From NCBI RefSeq assembly GCF_023238445.1, contig NZ_CP096658.1, forward strand, positions 1,426,001 to 1,490,000: DNA of 64,000 nt. The letters run 5' to 3'. Made by a program: the position numbers and the translations under genes. The stretch is from Halorussus gelatinilyticus (lineage in GTDB: Archaea > Halobacteriota > Halobacteria > Halobacteriales > Haladaptataceae). This document shows positions 28,077-35,966 of the stretch, piece by piece. Positions within the stretch are counted from its first letter, which is position 1; the number at the start of each line of letters is the position of its first letter. The notes below the pieces were generated by a model that had not been told where the DNA came from, did not search any database, and saw only the letters and a program-made list of their open reading frames with translations.

Positions 28077-29875
28077 TCTCGGTCCCGCATCGGTACCGCG
28101 ACGTTCGATTCGTCGGCCTCTGCGATAGCCTCGTCGTAGCCGGCGTCCGCGTGGCGAACGACGCCCATTCCGGGGTCAGTGGTGAAGACCCTTCGGGCCT
28201 TCTCCTCGGCGAGGTCCGACCCGTCCAGCACGACGTGGTTGTTCGCGTGGAGCGCGTTGCCGATGCCGACCCCGCCGCCGTCGTGGACCGACACGATGTC
28301 GGCCCCGGCCGCGCAGTTCAACAGGGCGTTCAGAATCGGCCAGTCGGCGACGGCGTCGGAGCCGTCCTTCATCGCTTCCGTCTCGCGGTTGGGGCTGGCG
28401 ACGCTCCCGGCGTCCAAGTGGTCGCGGGTGACGACCACCGGGGCCGAAATCTCGCCCTCGGCCACGAGGTCGTTGATTCGGAGCGCGAACCGGGCGCGCT
28501 CCGTCAAACTGTCTTCATCGTCTCCGGCCTGATACCCCAACCAGCAGACCCGCGACGGGAGGCCCTGAAACTCGACCCGCTCCTGAGCGAGGTCTATCCA
28601 GCGGTGGAGGTGGTCCTTCTCGGGGAACAGTTCCTTGACCGCCTCGTCGGTTCGGCGGATGTCCTCGGGGTCGCCCGAGAGCGCGGCCCACCGGAAGGGT
28701 CCCTTCCCGCGGCAGAACAGCGGTCGGATGTAGGCCGGGACGAAGCCGGGGTAGTCGAAGGCGTCCGCTACGTCGCGGTGGTCCTGTACCTGCCCGCGGA
28801 TGTTGTTGCCGTACTCGAAGGCGACGGCTCCCTCCTCCTGCATGTCGAGGATACCCCGCACGTGGCGCTCCATCGTGTCGAGGCTCTCCTCGACGTATCG
28901 CTCGGGGTCCTCGTCGCGTAACTCGTCGGCCTCCGCGACGGTGTAGCCCGACGGGTAGTAGCCCTCCAGTTCGTCGTGGGCGCTGGTCTGGTCGGTCACG
29001 ACGTCGGGGACGAAGCCGCGTTCGAGCATCCCCTCCAGCATGTCGGCGGCGTTCACGTGGACGCCGACGGAGTAGGCTTCGCCGCTCTCGGCGGCCTCCT
29101 TCGCCTTCTCGATGGCCTCGTCCAAGTCGTCGGTCTTCTCCTGACAGTACCCCGTCTCGATGCGGCGGTCGATGCGGGCTTCGTCCACCTCCGCGGCGAT
29201 GCAGACGCCGTGGTTCATCGTGACCGCGAGGGGTTGGGCGCCGCCCATCCCGCCGAGACCCCCCGTGACGACGATTTTGCCTTCGAGACCTCGGTCGTCC
29301 GGGTAGTGCTGTTCGCTCAACTCGGCGAGGGTCTCGTAGGTGCCCTGAATGATGCCCTGCGTGCCGATGTAGGCCCACGACCCCGCGGTCATCTGGCCGT
29401 ACATGATGAGACCCTTCGCTTCCAGTTCGTGGAAGTGGTCCCAGTCGTCCCACTTGCCGACCAGATTCGAGTTGGCGATGAGGACGCGGGGAGCCTTCTC
29501 GTGGGTCTGAAACCGACCCACCGGCTTGCCGGACTGGACGAGCAGGGTCTCGTCGTCGTCCAACTCGCGCAACTCGGCCAGAATCGCGTCGTAGGCGTCC
29601 CACGACCGGGCCGCCCGCCCGGTGCCGCCGTACACCACCAGTTCCTCGGGCTTCTCGGCGACCTCCGGGTCGAGGTTGTTGTTCAGCATCCGGAGCGCGG
29701 CCTCTTGGCGCCACCCCTCGCACTCGATGTCGGTGCCGGTCGGCGCGCCCCGATACTCCTGCCACTGGTCGCTCGGTTCGCCGACGCTCCACTCGGCCCC
29801 CGACGCGGCCGCCTCGCTGGCCTGCTCGGCGTCGCCGCGTTCTTCGTCGGACCGTTCCGATTGGCCTTCGCTCAT
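28073..29875 (-). CDS. hutU: Urocanate hydratase
   Basis: 600 residues from ATG ([17 protein letters not shown]), about 40 longer than bacterial HutU owing to an acidic N-terminal extension. NAD-binding and active-site regions: [32 protein letters not shown], and [19 protein letters not shown] near the C-terminus. It hydrates urocanate to imidazolonepropionate. It is the first gene of the operon; the second gene overlaps its stop by 4 bp. A divergent HTH regulator gene begins 88 bp upstream. Confidence 0.96.
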   Translation of the reverse strand: MSEGQSERSDEERGDAEQASEAAASGAEWSVGEPSDQWQEYRGAPTGTDIECEGWRQEAALRMLNNNLDPEVAEKPEELVVYGGTGRAARSWDAYDAILAELRELDDDETLLVQSGKPVGRFQTHEKAPRVLIANSNLVGKWDDWDHFHELEAKGLIMYGQMTAGSWAYIGTQGIIQGTYETLAELSEQHYPDDRGLEGKIVVTGGLGGMGGAQPLAVTMNHGVCIAAEVDEARIDRRIETGYCQEKTDDLDEAIEKAKEAAESGEAYSVGVHVNAADMLEGMLERGFVPDVVTDQTSAHDELEGYYPSGYTVAEADELRDEDPERYVEESLDTMERHVRGILDMQEEGAVAFEYGNNIRGQVQDHRDVADAFDYPGFVPAYIRPLFCRGKGPFRWAALSGDPEDIRRTDEAVKELFPEKDHLHRWIDLAQERVEFQGLPSRVCWLGYQAGDDEDSLTERARFALRINDLVAEGEISAPVVVTRDHLDAGSVASPNRETEAMKDGSDAVADWPILNALLNCAAGADIVSVHDGGGVGIGNALHANNHVVLDGSDLAEEKARRVFTTDPGMGVVRHADAGYDEAIAEADESNVAVPMRDRE

Positions 29876-29930
29876 ACAGTAGGGTTCGGGCGCGAGACGC
29901 AAATAGCTGAATACCGCCTAACGGAGGTGC

Positions 29931-29940
29931 ATTTAAATAT
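29931..29940 (+). promoter_or_regulatory. TATA box of the divergent HTH gene in the hut region
   Basis: ATTTAAATAT lies 23-32 bp before the ATG at 29963. The same 87-bp region must hold the hutU promoter in the other direction, so regulator binding here could affect both. Confidence 0.6.
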
Positions 29941-29962
29941 CACCCGCTCGAACTCCGACCGG

Positions 29963-30607
29963 ATGCACGAAGCGGTCCTCGGAATCGAACACCCCGGCGC
30001 GTACGCGGCGGCCACCGCGGGCACCGACACGACGGTCGAACTCTGGTGCAACGACCACTGCGACCTCCTGCACGTCGGCGGGTCGGGGGCCGCGGACGTG
30101 GTCGCGCACGTCGAGGCCGCGGTCGGCGTCCGCGAGCGAATCGCCGACGGCGACGAGCGGTTGCTCATTACCGACGAGTGCCTGAAGGCGCGCGACGAAG
30201 ACCCCATCGAGGAGACGCTCGCGGAACACGACTGCCTGCTCGTGCCGCCGCTCCGGTACGCCGAGGGCCGCAAGTGGTGTCGCGTGCTGGCGCTCGACTC
30301 GGCGAACCTGACCGCGTTCTACCGCGACGTGGCCGCCGACTTCTCGGTCGTCGTGGACTCGAAGCGCGAGGTGGCGTCGGTCCGGGCCGACCGACCGCTC
30401 CTCACCTTCGATTCGGCCCTGCCGGACCTCTCGCCGCGCCAGCGCGACGCGCTCGTGACCGCCGTCGAGATGGGGTACTACCGAATTCCCCGCGGCGCGA
30501 CCACGGCCGAGATCGCGACCGAGTTGGGCGTCGAGCGCCGCACCTTCGAGGAACACCTGCGGCGGGCCGAGAACAAACTCCTGCGGGCGTTCGCCGACGC
30601 GCTCTGA
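29963..30607 (+). CDS. Bacterio-opsin activator-like HTH protein, candidate hut regulator
   Basis: 214 residues from ATG (MHEAVLGIEHPGAYAAATAG). The C-terminal HTH_10 domain (about 155-214) has LSPRQRDALVTAVEMGYYRIPRGATT and IATELGVERRTFEEHLRRAENK, characteristic of the Bat/HTH_10 family. The N-terminal part is an uncharacterised sensory domain. Its place, divergent from and 87 bp away from hutU, makes control of histidine use likely (inference). The start is supported by the TATA box 23-32 bp upstream. Confidence 0.85.
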   Translation: MHEAVLGIEHPGAYAAATAGTDTTVELWCNDHCDLLHVGGSGAADVVAHVEAAVGVRERIADGDERLLITDECLKARDEDPIEETLAEHDCLLVPPLRYAEGRKWCRVLALDSANLTAFYRDVAADFSVVVDSKREVASVRADRPLLTFDSALPDLSPRQRDALVTAVEMGYYRIPRGATTAEIATELGVERRTFEEHLRRAENKLLRAFADAL

Positions 30608-30616
30608 GTCGGTCCC

Positions 30617-31435
30617 TCACCAGTTCTGCGGTAGGTCGATGCCCGCCTCGTTCAACCGCCGATTCACGCGCTGGAGGTAGTTCGACCGGATGGTGACGAA
30701 CGCCTCCCGCGAGGGCTTGTCTATCCAGTAGCGGGCCTGCACGCCGGCCCGACCGTTGTCCAGTTCCACGACGCGGACCGTCGGCGTCGGTCGGTCGAGG
30801 ACGTTCGCGTTGGCCTTCGCCTCCTCGACGAGGATGGACGCCACCTCGCCGAGGTCGGCGTCGTCGCCGACGTGGAACGTGTGAGAGATGCGTCGGGGCG
30901 ACTTGGCGACGGCGTTGACGACCGCGTTGGTGGCCAACTGCGAGTTCGGCACCGTCAGCAGTTCGTTGTCGAAGGTCCGGACGCGCGTCACGCGAAAGCT
31001 GATGTCCTCGATGACGCCCTCCTTGTCCTGCCAGCGAATCCAGTCGCCGATGTTGAACTCGGGGTCGGTCACGATGAAGACGCCGCCGACGAGGTTCGCG
31101 GCGATATCCCGACTGGCGAAGCCGACGGCGACCGTCAGCGCGGCGACGACGGTCGGCGGAATCGACAGCAGGTAGCCGTAGCCGGCGACGTCGAGCGCGA
31201 GCCGGAGCGCCGCGAGGAACGTCCCGACGTGGACGACTTTCACGAGCGCGGCGGTGACCGCCTCCTGAATTCGCTGGGTGGCGAGCGCGCGTTCGGCTAT
31301 CGGGAGGACGACTCGCCGCCCGACGACGTACAGCGCGACGAACACGGCGACGGCCACCGCGAAGTCCCAGAGGAGGTCGAGGTAACCGTCGAGCGAGAGG
31401 TTCGAGAAGTCGGTTTGCAGGACGAACCGCGTCAC
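30617..31435 (-). CDS. MscS family mechanosensitive channel
   Basis: 272 residues from GTG. Three or four N-terminal membrane helices (about 18-140) include the pore helix region VAVGFASRDIAANLVGGVFIV, with the typical small-residue packing of MscS TM3. The beta domain follows (FNIGDWIRWQDKEGVIEDISFRVTRVRTFDNELLTVPNSQL), then the C-terminal alpha/beta part. It releases solutes when turgor rises on dilution. It converges with the HTH gene, 9 bp between stops. Confidence 0.92.
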   Translation of the reverse strand: MTRFVLQTDFSNLSLDGYLDLLWDFAVAVAVFVALYVVGRRVVLPIAERALATQRIQEAVTAALVKVVHVGTFLAALRLALDVAGYGYLLSIPPTVVAALTVAVGFASRDIAANLVGGVFIVTDPEFNIGDWIRWQDKEGVIEDISFRVTRVRTFDNELLTVPNSQLATNAVVNAVAKSPRRISHTFHVGDDADLGEVASILVEEAKANANVLDRPTPTVRVVELDNGRAGVQARYWIDKPSREAFVTIRSNYLQRVNRRLNEAGIDLPQNW

Positions 31436-31477
31436 TGTGGCTCTTACACCGAGGACGGGGAAAAGCCTCCGGCCAGC

Positions 31478-32146
31478 TCAGACCTCCGACGCGTTCGGAA
31501 CGCCACCGCCTCGACTCGCCCGCGACCGGAGATACCCACCGAGGCCGCCGAAGAGGAAGGGGTAGACGACTCCGGCGATGACTATCGATTTCAGGAGGTC
31601 GGCCCGCACGACGACGTTCTCGCCGAGGTCGGCGGAGAACAGTAGCCCACCGGCGACGGCCAGCGGCAGGTAGCCAAAGAGGGTGATGACGGCTCCGTTG
31701 AGGAAGAACCGACTCCCACTGGTCCCGAACGCGAACCGCAGGTCGGTCGATTCCGCCGCGGTCCGCGTTATCGCCACTCCCGACCCGACGAGTAGGAGCG
31801 GCGTAATCGCGAACAGGAGCTGGAAGACGCCGCCCGCACTGCTCACGAGATTGCTCTTCCATCCCGCCTGCCCAAAGACGCCGACGAACCCCGAGAAGAC
31901 GGCCTCGACGAAGTGGGTATTGTAGAACGAGAGTCCCGCCAACTTCCACGTCGGAACGCCGCCGCTTCCGGCCAGTTCGGTGACCGTGTACGTCGTGTCT
32001 TCGACCGTGACCGTGGCCCGCGAGCGGAACGCCGAGAGGCGCGACGAGACCAGCACGTAGTTCGCGCCGAATCCGAGGAGATACGCCGCGACGCCCCAGA
32101 GGACGCCGGTTCCGCCGGGGTATCGGACGCTCGTGTCTCTCTCCAT
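31478..32146 (-). CDS. Multi-pass membrane protein, unknown
   Basis: 222 residues from ATG (MERDTSVRYPGGTGVLWGVA). About five membrane helices can be seen: 13-33, 75-95, 102-127, 147-172 and 180-205. A short loop between helices 1 and 2 (SSRLSAFRSRATVTVEDTTY) is probably outside. Haloarchaea have a family of similar five-helix proteins, sometimes labelled transporters (I recall DUF7978), without proof. It is divergent from the ribbon-helix-helix gene and precedes mscS on the same strand with 42 bp between. Confidence 0.7.
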   Translation of the reverse strand: MERDTSVRYPGGTGVLWGVAAYLLGFGANYVLVSSRLSAFRSRATVTVEDTTYTVTELAGSGGVPTWKLAGLSFYNTHFVEAVFSGFVGVFGQAGWKSNLVSSAGGVFQLLFAITPLLLVGSGVAITRTAAESTDLRFAFGTSGSRFFLNGAVITLFGYLPLAVAGGLLFSADLGENVVVRADLLKSIVIAGVVYPFLFGGLGGYLRSRASRGGGVPNASEV

Positions 32147-32246
32147 GCAAAAGAAGTAAAACGACGTACATAAACCGGTTTCGACGACCTCGGATGATCG
32201 GTGCGACTCGTCTCCCGACCACTCCCTTCCCCGCCGTCTGACCAAT

Positions 32247-32254
32247 CCTTAAGT
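32247..32254 (+). promoter_or_regulatory. TATA-like element for the ribbon-helix-helix gene
   Basis: CCTTAAGT lies 27-34 bp upstream of the ATG at 32281. Confidence 0.45.
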
Positions 32255-32280
32255 GGTCCCGCGTGCGACTTATCACCAAG

Positions 32281-32691
32281 ATGGGTAACAAGAACAAGAC
32301 TATCTCGTTCCGGGTCAACGAGGACTCCTTCGAGACGTTGCGGGAGATCGCCGAGGAGCGAGACATCTCGCTGTCGGCGGTGTTCCGCGACTACGTGGAC
32401 ACCCTCGTCGCCCACGACGGCCGGGTGCAGGTCGTCCCCGAGACCGAACTCGGCGAGGAGACCGACGGCACCGAGTTCCCGCCGAAGGTCGAGGTACCCA
32501 AGAGCTTCATCCGTGAACACGAACGCCTCGAACTCGAAGCCGAACACCTCCGCGAGCAGTTGCAGGAGTACAAGCAGTACGCCAATCGGTTGCAGGAGGA
32601 AGTCGAGGAGAGCGACGACGTGGAGGAGGTCGTCCACCTCGAAGAGTTAGACGACGAGCTAGACACCGACGACACCTACCGACTCGGGTAG
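32281..32691 (+). CDS. Ribbon-helix-helix protein with C-terminal coiled coil
   Basis: 136 residues from ATG (MGNKNKTISFRVNEDSFETL). Residues 6-50 match a MetJ/Arc-type ribbon-helix-helix: a strand KTISFRV, helix DSFETLREIAEER, turn DIS, helix LSAVFRDYVDTLV. Residues about 80-115 form a coiled coil (EHERLELEAEHLREQLQEYKQ). The acidic tail ends DTDDTYRLG. Likely a dimeric DNA-binding protein whose target is unknown. It converges with the 151-residue gene at 32702. Confidence 0.75.
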   Translation: MGNKNKTISFRVNEDSFETLREIAEERDISLSAVFRDYVDTLVAHDGRVQVVPETELGEETDGTEFPPKVEVPKSFIREHERLELEAEHLREQLQEYKQYANRLQEEVEESDDVEEVVHLEELDDELDTDDTYRLG

Positions 32692-32701
32692 CTGCGGCAA
32701 T

Positions 32702-33157
32702 TTATCCGGACAGGCTCTCTTTCTTCCGGCGCGCCTTCGACTCCATCTCGCCGTCGCCTTCCACGCTCGCTAGCTCCTCGACGGCTTCGAGCGTCCGCAC
32801 CGAGTCGTCGAGGAACGACAGCACGTCGCCGGGGTAGGCGTACACCATGTAGTCGTCGGTCATCACGTCCACGATGGCCTCGGGTCCCATCCCCTGCTCG
32901 CGCAGACGGAGCAGGTAGCGCATGAACTTCCGCTCGGGACACCCGCAGTAGGGGTTGCTCTGGCAGTCGCAGTCCAGAAAGTCCTCCGCGAAATCCAGCA
33001 CCCGCTCTTGGGTCGTGTCGTCCAGTTGCGCGAGGTTGTCGCCCTGAAACAGCATGTCGAGCGTCGCGCCCTTGAACGCGCCCTTCGGGATGTTGGTCTC
33101 CAGTTGGGACCCGATTTGCCGATGGTTCTTGACGTAGATTTTGTCGGTGACGGCCAC
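32702..33157 (-). CDS. Conserved haloarchaeal protein with Cys-rich centre, unknown
   Basis: 151 residues (MAVTDKIYVKNHRQIGSQLE). The centre contains DFLDCDCQSNPYCGCPERKFMRYLL, with four closely spaced cysteines (C-x-C-x5-C-x-C) that could bind a metal. The flanks are helical: LAQLDDTTQERVLDFAEDF before and DVLSFLDDSVRTLEAVEEL after. The compactness and strict start suggest a widely conserved haloarchaeal protein; I do not recognise a characterised family. The paired C-x-C motifs resemble metal-cluster or zinc-hook sites (inference). Confidence 0.7.
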   Translation of the reverse strand: MAVTDKIYVKNHRQIGSQLETNIPKGAFKGATLDMLFQGDNLAQLDDTTQERVLDFAEDFLDCDCQSNPYCGCPERKFMRYLLRLREQGMGPEAIVDVMTDDYMVYAYPGDVLSFLDDSVRTLEAVEELASVEGDGEMESKARRKKESLSG

Positions 33158-33275
33158 GCTTGCCCGTCAGTTGGGCGCTGGCGCTGAAAAGCGTGTCGTC
33201 GCCTCGGTTCTCCGTGCCACACCTTCGCTTCGATTGGAGTGTGACCGCCTGCCAGTATCGTACAGAGTCGTAACG

Positions 33276-33284
33276 TATTTTAAT
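33276..33284 (+). promoter_or_regulatory. TATA box of tRNA-His
   Basis: TATTTTAAT lies 26-34 bp before the tRNA 5' end. Confidence 0.6.
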
Positions 33285-33309
33285 CGCTGGCCACTATCGT
33301 CAGGTGCGT

Positions 33310-33383
33310 GTCCGGGTTGGGGTAGTGGACTATCCTTCAGCCTTGTGGAGGCTGAGACGCGGGTTCGATTCTCGCACCTGGAC
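33310..33383 (+). tRNA. tRNA-His (GTG anticodon)
   Basis: Full cloverleaf. Acceptor TCCGGGT pairs with ACCTGGA (one G-T wobble); the extra encoded G at 33310 (position -1) faces C73 at 33383, the hallmark of tRNA-His. Anticodon stem CAGCC/GGCTG encloses loop TTGTGGA, giving anticodon GTG. The T arm is GCGGG-TTCGATT-CTCGC. No intron, and the CCA tail is not encoded. Confidence 0.95.
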
Positions 33384-33856
33384 CTTCCGTTCTTCGAGGA
33401 TTCGGCTCCGTAGACGGTGTTCTTTCTCCGAACCGTAGTTCGACGACCCGATAGCCGCCGCTTGACCGTCCGCCGCCGACCGTTTCAACCGTTGCAAAAC
33501 CAGTTCAGACCGGTTCTGACAGCACTACAGCTACCTCCTTCCGCCGAGAACCCGGCCCATAACAAAGTCCGAACCGGCCATTAGAAGCAGATGCGCCCGA
33601 CGGCTCGGGCGCGACGTGCAAGCAAACGGCTCCCCGGCGCTGCCGGAGGCTCTGGTGGTGGGCTGGCCTCCCGCCGTCGTGTCACCAACCCTCCCGCGAA
33701 AGTTCTCGTCCCGGCGGCCGTGAACTCTGCGACCTCTCCTTTCGACGCGACGCTGCGGTCTCTGCGGCGCGGCGACCTTCCGGTCCGATTCGTAGATTCG
33801 ACGATGCGGCTCTCGGTTCTCTTCTCTCTGACTCCACACGAAACGAGGGGGTCGTA
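33384..33856. other. 473-bp region without a recognised gene
   Basis: Between tRNA-His and the SRAP gene. Open frames exist on both strands but none has a family feature or promoter. Three potential hairpins cluster at 33593-33700, including a perfect 8-bp stem with CGGC loop (33593-33600 with 33605-33612). An imperfect palindrome, AACCAGTTCAGACCGGTT, lies near 33498-33515. Confidence 0.5.
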
Positions 33857-34603
33857 TCAGAACTCGTCGAGTCCCGTCTGTACGTCTTCTTCGGCCGCGA
33901 CTTCTTCGAGGAGTTCGGGAGCGTCGTTCTTCGGGTCGTTGACCGCCGACGAGACCGGGTAGGCGTGCATCTCCTCGGCGGGGTACGGGTCCAGCAGGTC
34001 GGCGAGCGCGTCCGTCGAGTCGGTTTCGAGCCACTGGCGTTCCTCGCCCGGCGAGAGCATCACCGGCATCCGGTGGTGGACTTCCTCGACCACCGCGTTC
34101 GGTTCGGTGGTGACGATGGTGAAGGTCGCGGCGTCGCCCGTCCGACCGCCGTTCGTCGTGCCGCCGTCCGGCGCGGCGTCGTCCGTTGCGGACGACGCCG
34201 CGCCCTCGCTCCGGGGTTCCCAGAGGCCCGCGAACGCGAACGGTTCGCGGTCCTCGCGCTCGATTCGGTAGGGCTGTTTCCCGGTCGGCGTCGGCTTCCA
34301 GTCGTAGAAGCCGTCCGCGAGGACGAGACACCGCCGCTCGGCGAACGCCTCGCGGAAGCTCGGCTTCTCGGTCAGCGTCTCGCTCCGGGCGTTGACGTGG
34401 CCCGACGACGGCGAATCGTCGCTCCACTCCGGCACCAACCCCCACGTCGGGAACCGGATGGCGTCGGGGTCGTCGTTCCGGACGACGGGGTGGGATTGGC
34501 CCGGCGAAACGTTGTATCGGGGTTCCAGCGGTCGCACCGGGTCGGCGTCGAATCGCTCGCGGACCAGTTCCGGGTCGGCGAACAGCGACGTTCTCCCGCA
34601 CAT
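33857..34603 (-). CDS. SRAP/HMCES-YedK family protein (abasic-site sensor)
   Basis: 248 residues, beginning MCGRTSLFADPELVRERF; the catalytic Cys2 would become the N-terminal residue after Met removal. Family signatures are PRYNVSPGQ, HVNARSET (DNA-binding Asn/Arg), ADGFYDWKPT and EVHHRMPVML (His). In most members the third reads GFYEW; here Asp replaces the Glu. The family forms a covalent DNA link at abasic sites in single-stranded DNA. A low-complexity insertion (about 130-155) is haloarchaeal. It overlaps the site-2 protease stop by 1 bp. Confidence 0.92.
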   Translation of the reverse strand: MCGRTSLFADPELVRERFDADPVRPLEPRYNVSPGQSHPVVRNDDPDAIRFPTWGLVPEWSDDSPSSGHVNARSETLTEKPSFREAFAERRCLVLADGFYDWKPTPTGKQPYRIEREDREPFAFAGLWEPRSEGAASSATDDAAPDGGTTNGGRTGDAATFTIVTTEPNAVVEEVHHRMPVMLSPGEERQWLETDSTDALADLLDPYPAEEMHAYPVSSAVNDPKNDAPELLEEVAAEEDVQTGLDEF

Positions 34604-35790
34604 TATCGGGAGGGCTGTTCGGTCTCGCGCACGGGCTGTTCGGTCGGCGTGATGCGGTCGGCCCGGCCGCTCTTCTGGATGATGTCGAAGGCGGTCATCA
34701 GGTCGGTCCGGGAGACCAGTCCGGCGAGTTCGCCGTCGGCGTCGATGACCAGCAGGCGACCGATGCCGTGTTGCTGGATCTTCTCGAACGCGCTCATCGC
34801 GTCGTCGGAGGCCGGAATCGTCTTCAGTTCGTCGGACATCACGTCCCGGACCGTGTAGGCCTCCCGCTCCACGTCCGAGACCTGCCGGGCGTCGTCCAGC
34901 GTCACCATCCCGACCAACTCGCCGCGCTCCACGACCGGGTAGCCGGTGTGGCGCTGGCGGAACATCGTCTCCATCAGGTCGGCGACCGTGGTGTCGGGCG
35001 TGACCGTCTTCAGGTCGTCGGCGGCCGTCATCACGTCTCGAACGCGAACGTCCTCGAACGCCGCGTTCATGACGGTCTGTTGGGCCTCGCTGGTCGCGCC
35101 GATGTAGATGAAGAAGGCGATACCGATGAGCAGCCAGTTCCCGCCGAACAGCCCGAACAGGCCCAGCAGGATGGCGAAGATTTTACCGACCTCCGCGGCG
35201 GTCTGGGTCGCGTCGGCGAACGACCGGTTGCGGGCGAGCAGCGCGCGCAGGACCCGCCCGCCGTCCATCGGGAAGCCCGGTAGGAGGTTGAATATCGCCA
35301 GCGTGACGTTGATGAGCGCGAGATAACCGAGGACGAACTGGGCCGACTGGAACTCGGTCGGCGTCACGAACAGCGCGAGGTACGAGACGACGCCGAGCGC
35401 GAGACTGACCGCGGGACCGGCGACGGCGATGAGCAGTTCCTGCTTCCACTCCTCGGGGGTCTCGGTCAGGCGCGCGATGCCGCCGAAAATCCACAGCGTA
35501 ATGGAGTCGATGGGGAAGCCAAAGCGCATGGCGACCAGCGAGTGGCCGAGTTCGTGCAGGACGACCCCGACGAACAGCCCGATTGCCGCGACAGCGCCGA
35601 GTGCTAGTTCCAGATTGCCCGCTGTGAGCGCCGCACTGTTCAGCTCGGTGCCGAAGAGCAAATTGAGACTTTCGACCAGCGTCCCCACCTGAGAGCCGAT
35701 GAGCCACGCGAACACCGGCAGAACGAGCAGGAACGTCAGGTCGAGTTTTATCGGAATGCCGAACGCTCGCCCGACCGTGAAACTTCTCAT
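34603..35790 (-). CDS. Site-2 protease family zinc metalloprotease with CBS domains
   Basis: 395 residues. Several membrane helices carry the catalytic site: HELGHS in GVVLHELGHSLVAMRFG (about 61-77) and the partner NLLPGFPMDGGRVLRAL (about 168-184). Two CBS domains follow (about 245-305 and 310-370: VRDVMTAADDLKTVTPDTT, VRDVMSDELKTIPASDDAM). CBS-fused site-2 proteases cut membrane substrates in response to ligands bound to the CBS pair, commonly adenosine nucleotides. The SRAP gene follows with a 1-bp overlap, so they are co-transcribed. Confidence 0.92.
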   Translation of the reverse strand: MRSFTVGRAFGIPIKLDLTFLLVLPVFAWLIGSQVGTLVESLNLLFGTELNSAALTAGNLELALGAVAAIGLFVGVVLHELGHSLVAMRFGFPIDSITLWIFGGIARLTETPEEWKQELLIAVAGPAVSLALGVVSYLALFVTPTEFQSAQFVLGYLALINVTLAIFNLLPGFPMDGGRVLRALLARNRSFADATQTAAEVGKIFAILLGLFGLFGGNWLLIGIAFFIYIGATSEAQQTVMNAAFEDVRVRDVMTAADDLKTVTPDTTVADLMETMFRQRHTGYPVVERGELVGMVTLDDARQVSDVEREAYTVRDVMSDELKTIPASDDAMSAFEKIQQHGIGRLLVIDADGELAGLVSRTDLMTAFDIIQKSGRADRITPTEQPVRETEQPSR

Positions 35791-35966
35791 ACGTGTGTGT
35801 AGCCGTGGCAGAGTATTAACAGTGGGGTTGGGGCGGACTCGGCGCTCGAAGCCGGGGGCGCGAGGAGTTCTCCTGTTCGATTCCTCCGACTGCTCTGACG
35901 AACGGACTTATCTCTTGCGGCCAAGCCAAAGTATTCAAGAGGCCCCCTGAGACAGTCACGTACAAC
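35791..35966. other. Upstream region of the tnpB element
   Basis: 176 bp between the site-2 protease start and tnpB. It contains a TATA-like AAGTATTCAAG about 30 bp upstream of the GTG, followed by AGGCCCCCTGAGACAGTCACG, which resembles sequences before other haloarchaeal tnpB genes. The element's left boundary cannot be fixed without comparison copies. Confidence 0.4.

Noticed and set aside
29963-30607. Plus-strand frame extending upstream from 29963 back to 28976
   Set aside because: The extension is antisense to hutU; the TATA box 23-32 bp before 29963 and the HTH protein length fit the short start.
33384-33856. SRP RNA or RNase P RNA in the gap after tRNA-His
   Set aside because: I looked for the conserved helix 8 of SRP RNA and the GAGGAAAGTCC element of RNase P RNA on both strands and found neither.
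33591-33962. Plus-strand frame of 123 codons after tRNA-His
   Set aside because: Very basic, low-complexity product, partly antisense to the SRAP gene, no promoter and no family resemblance.
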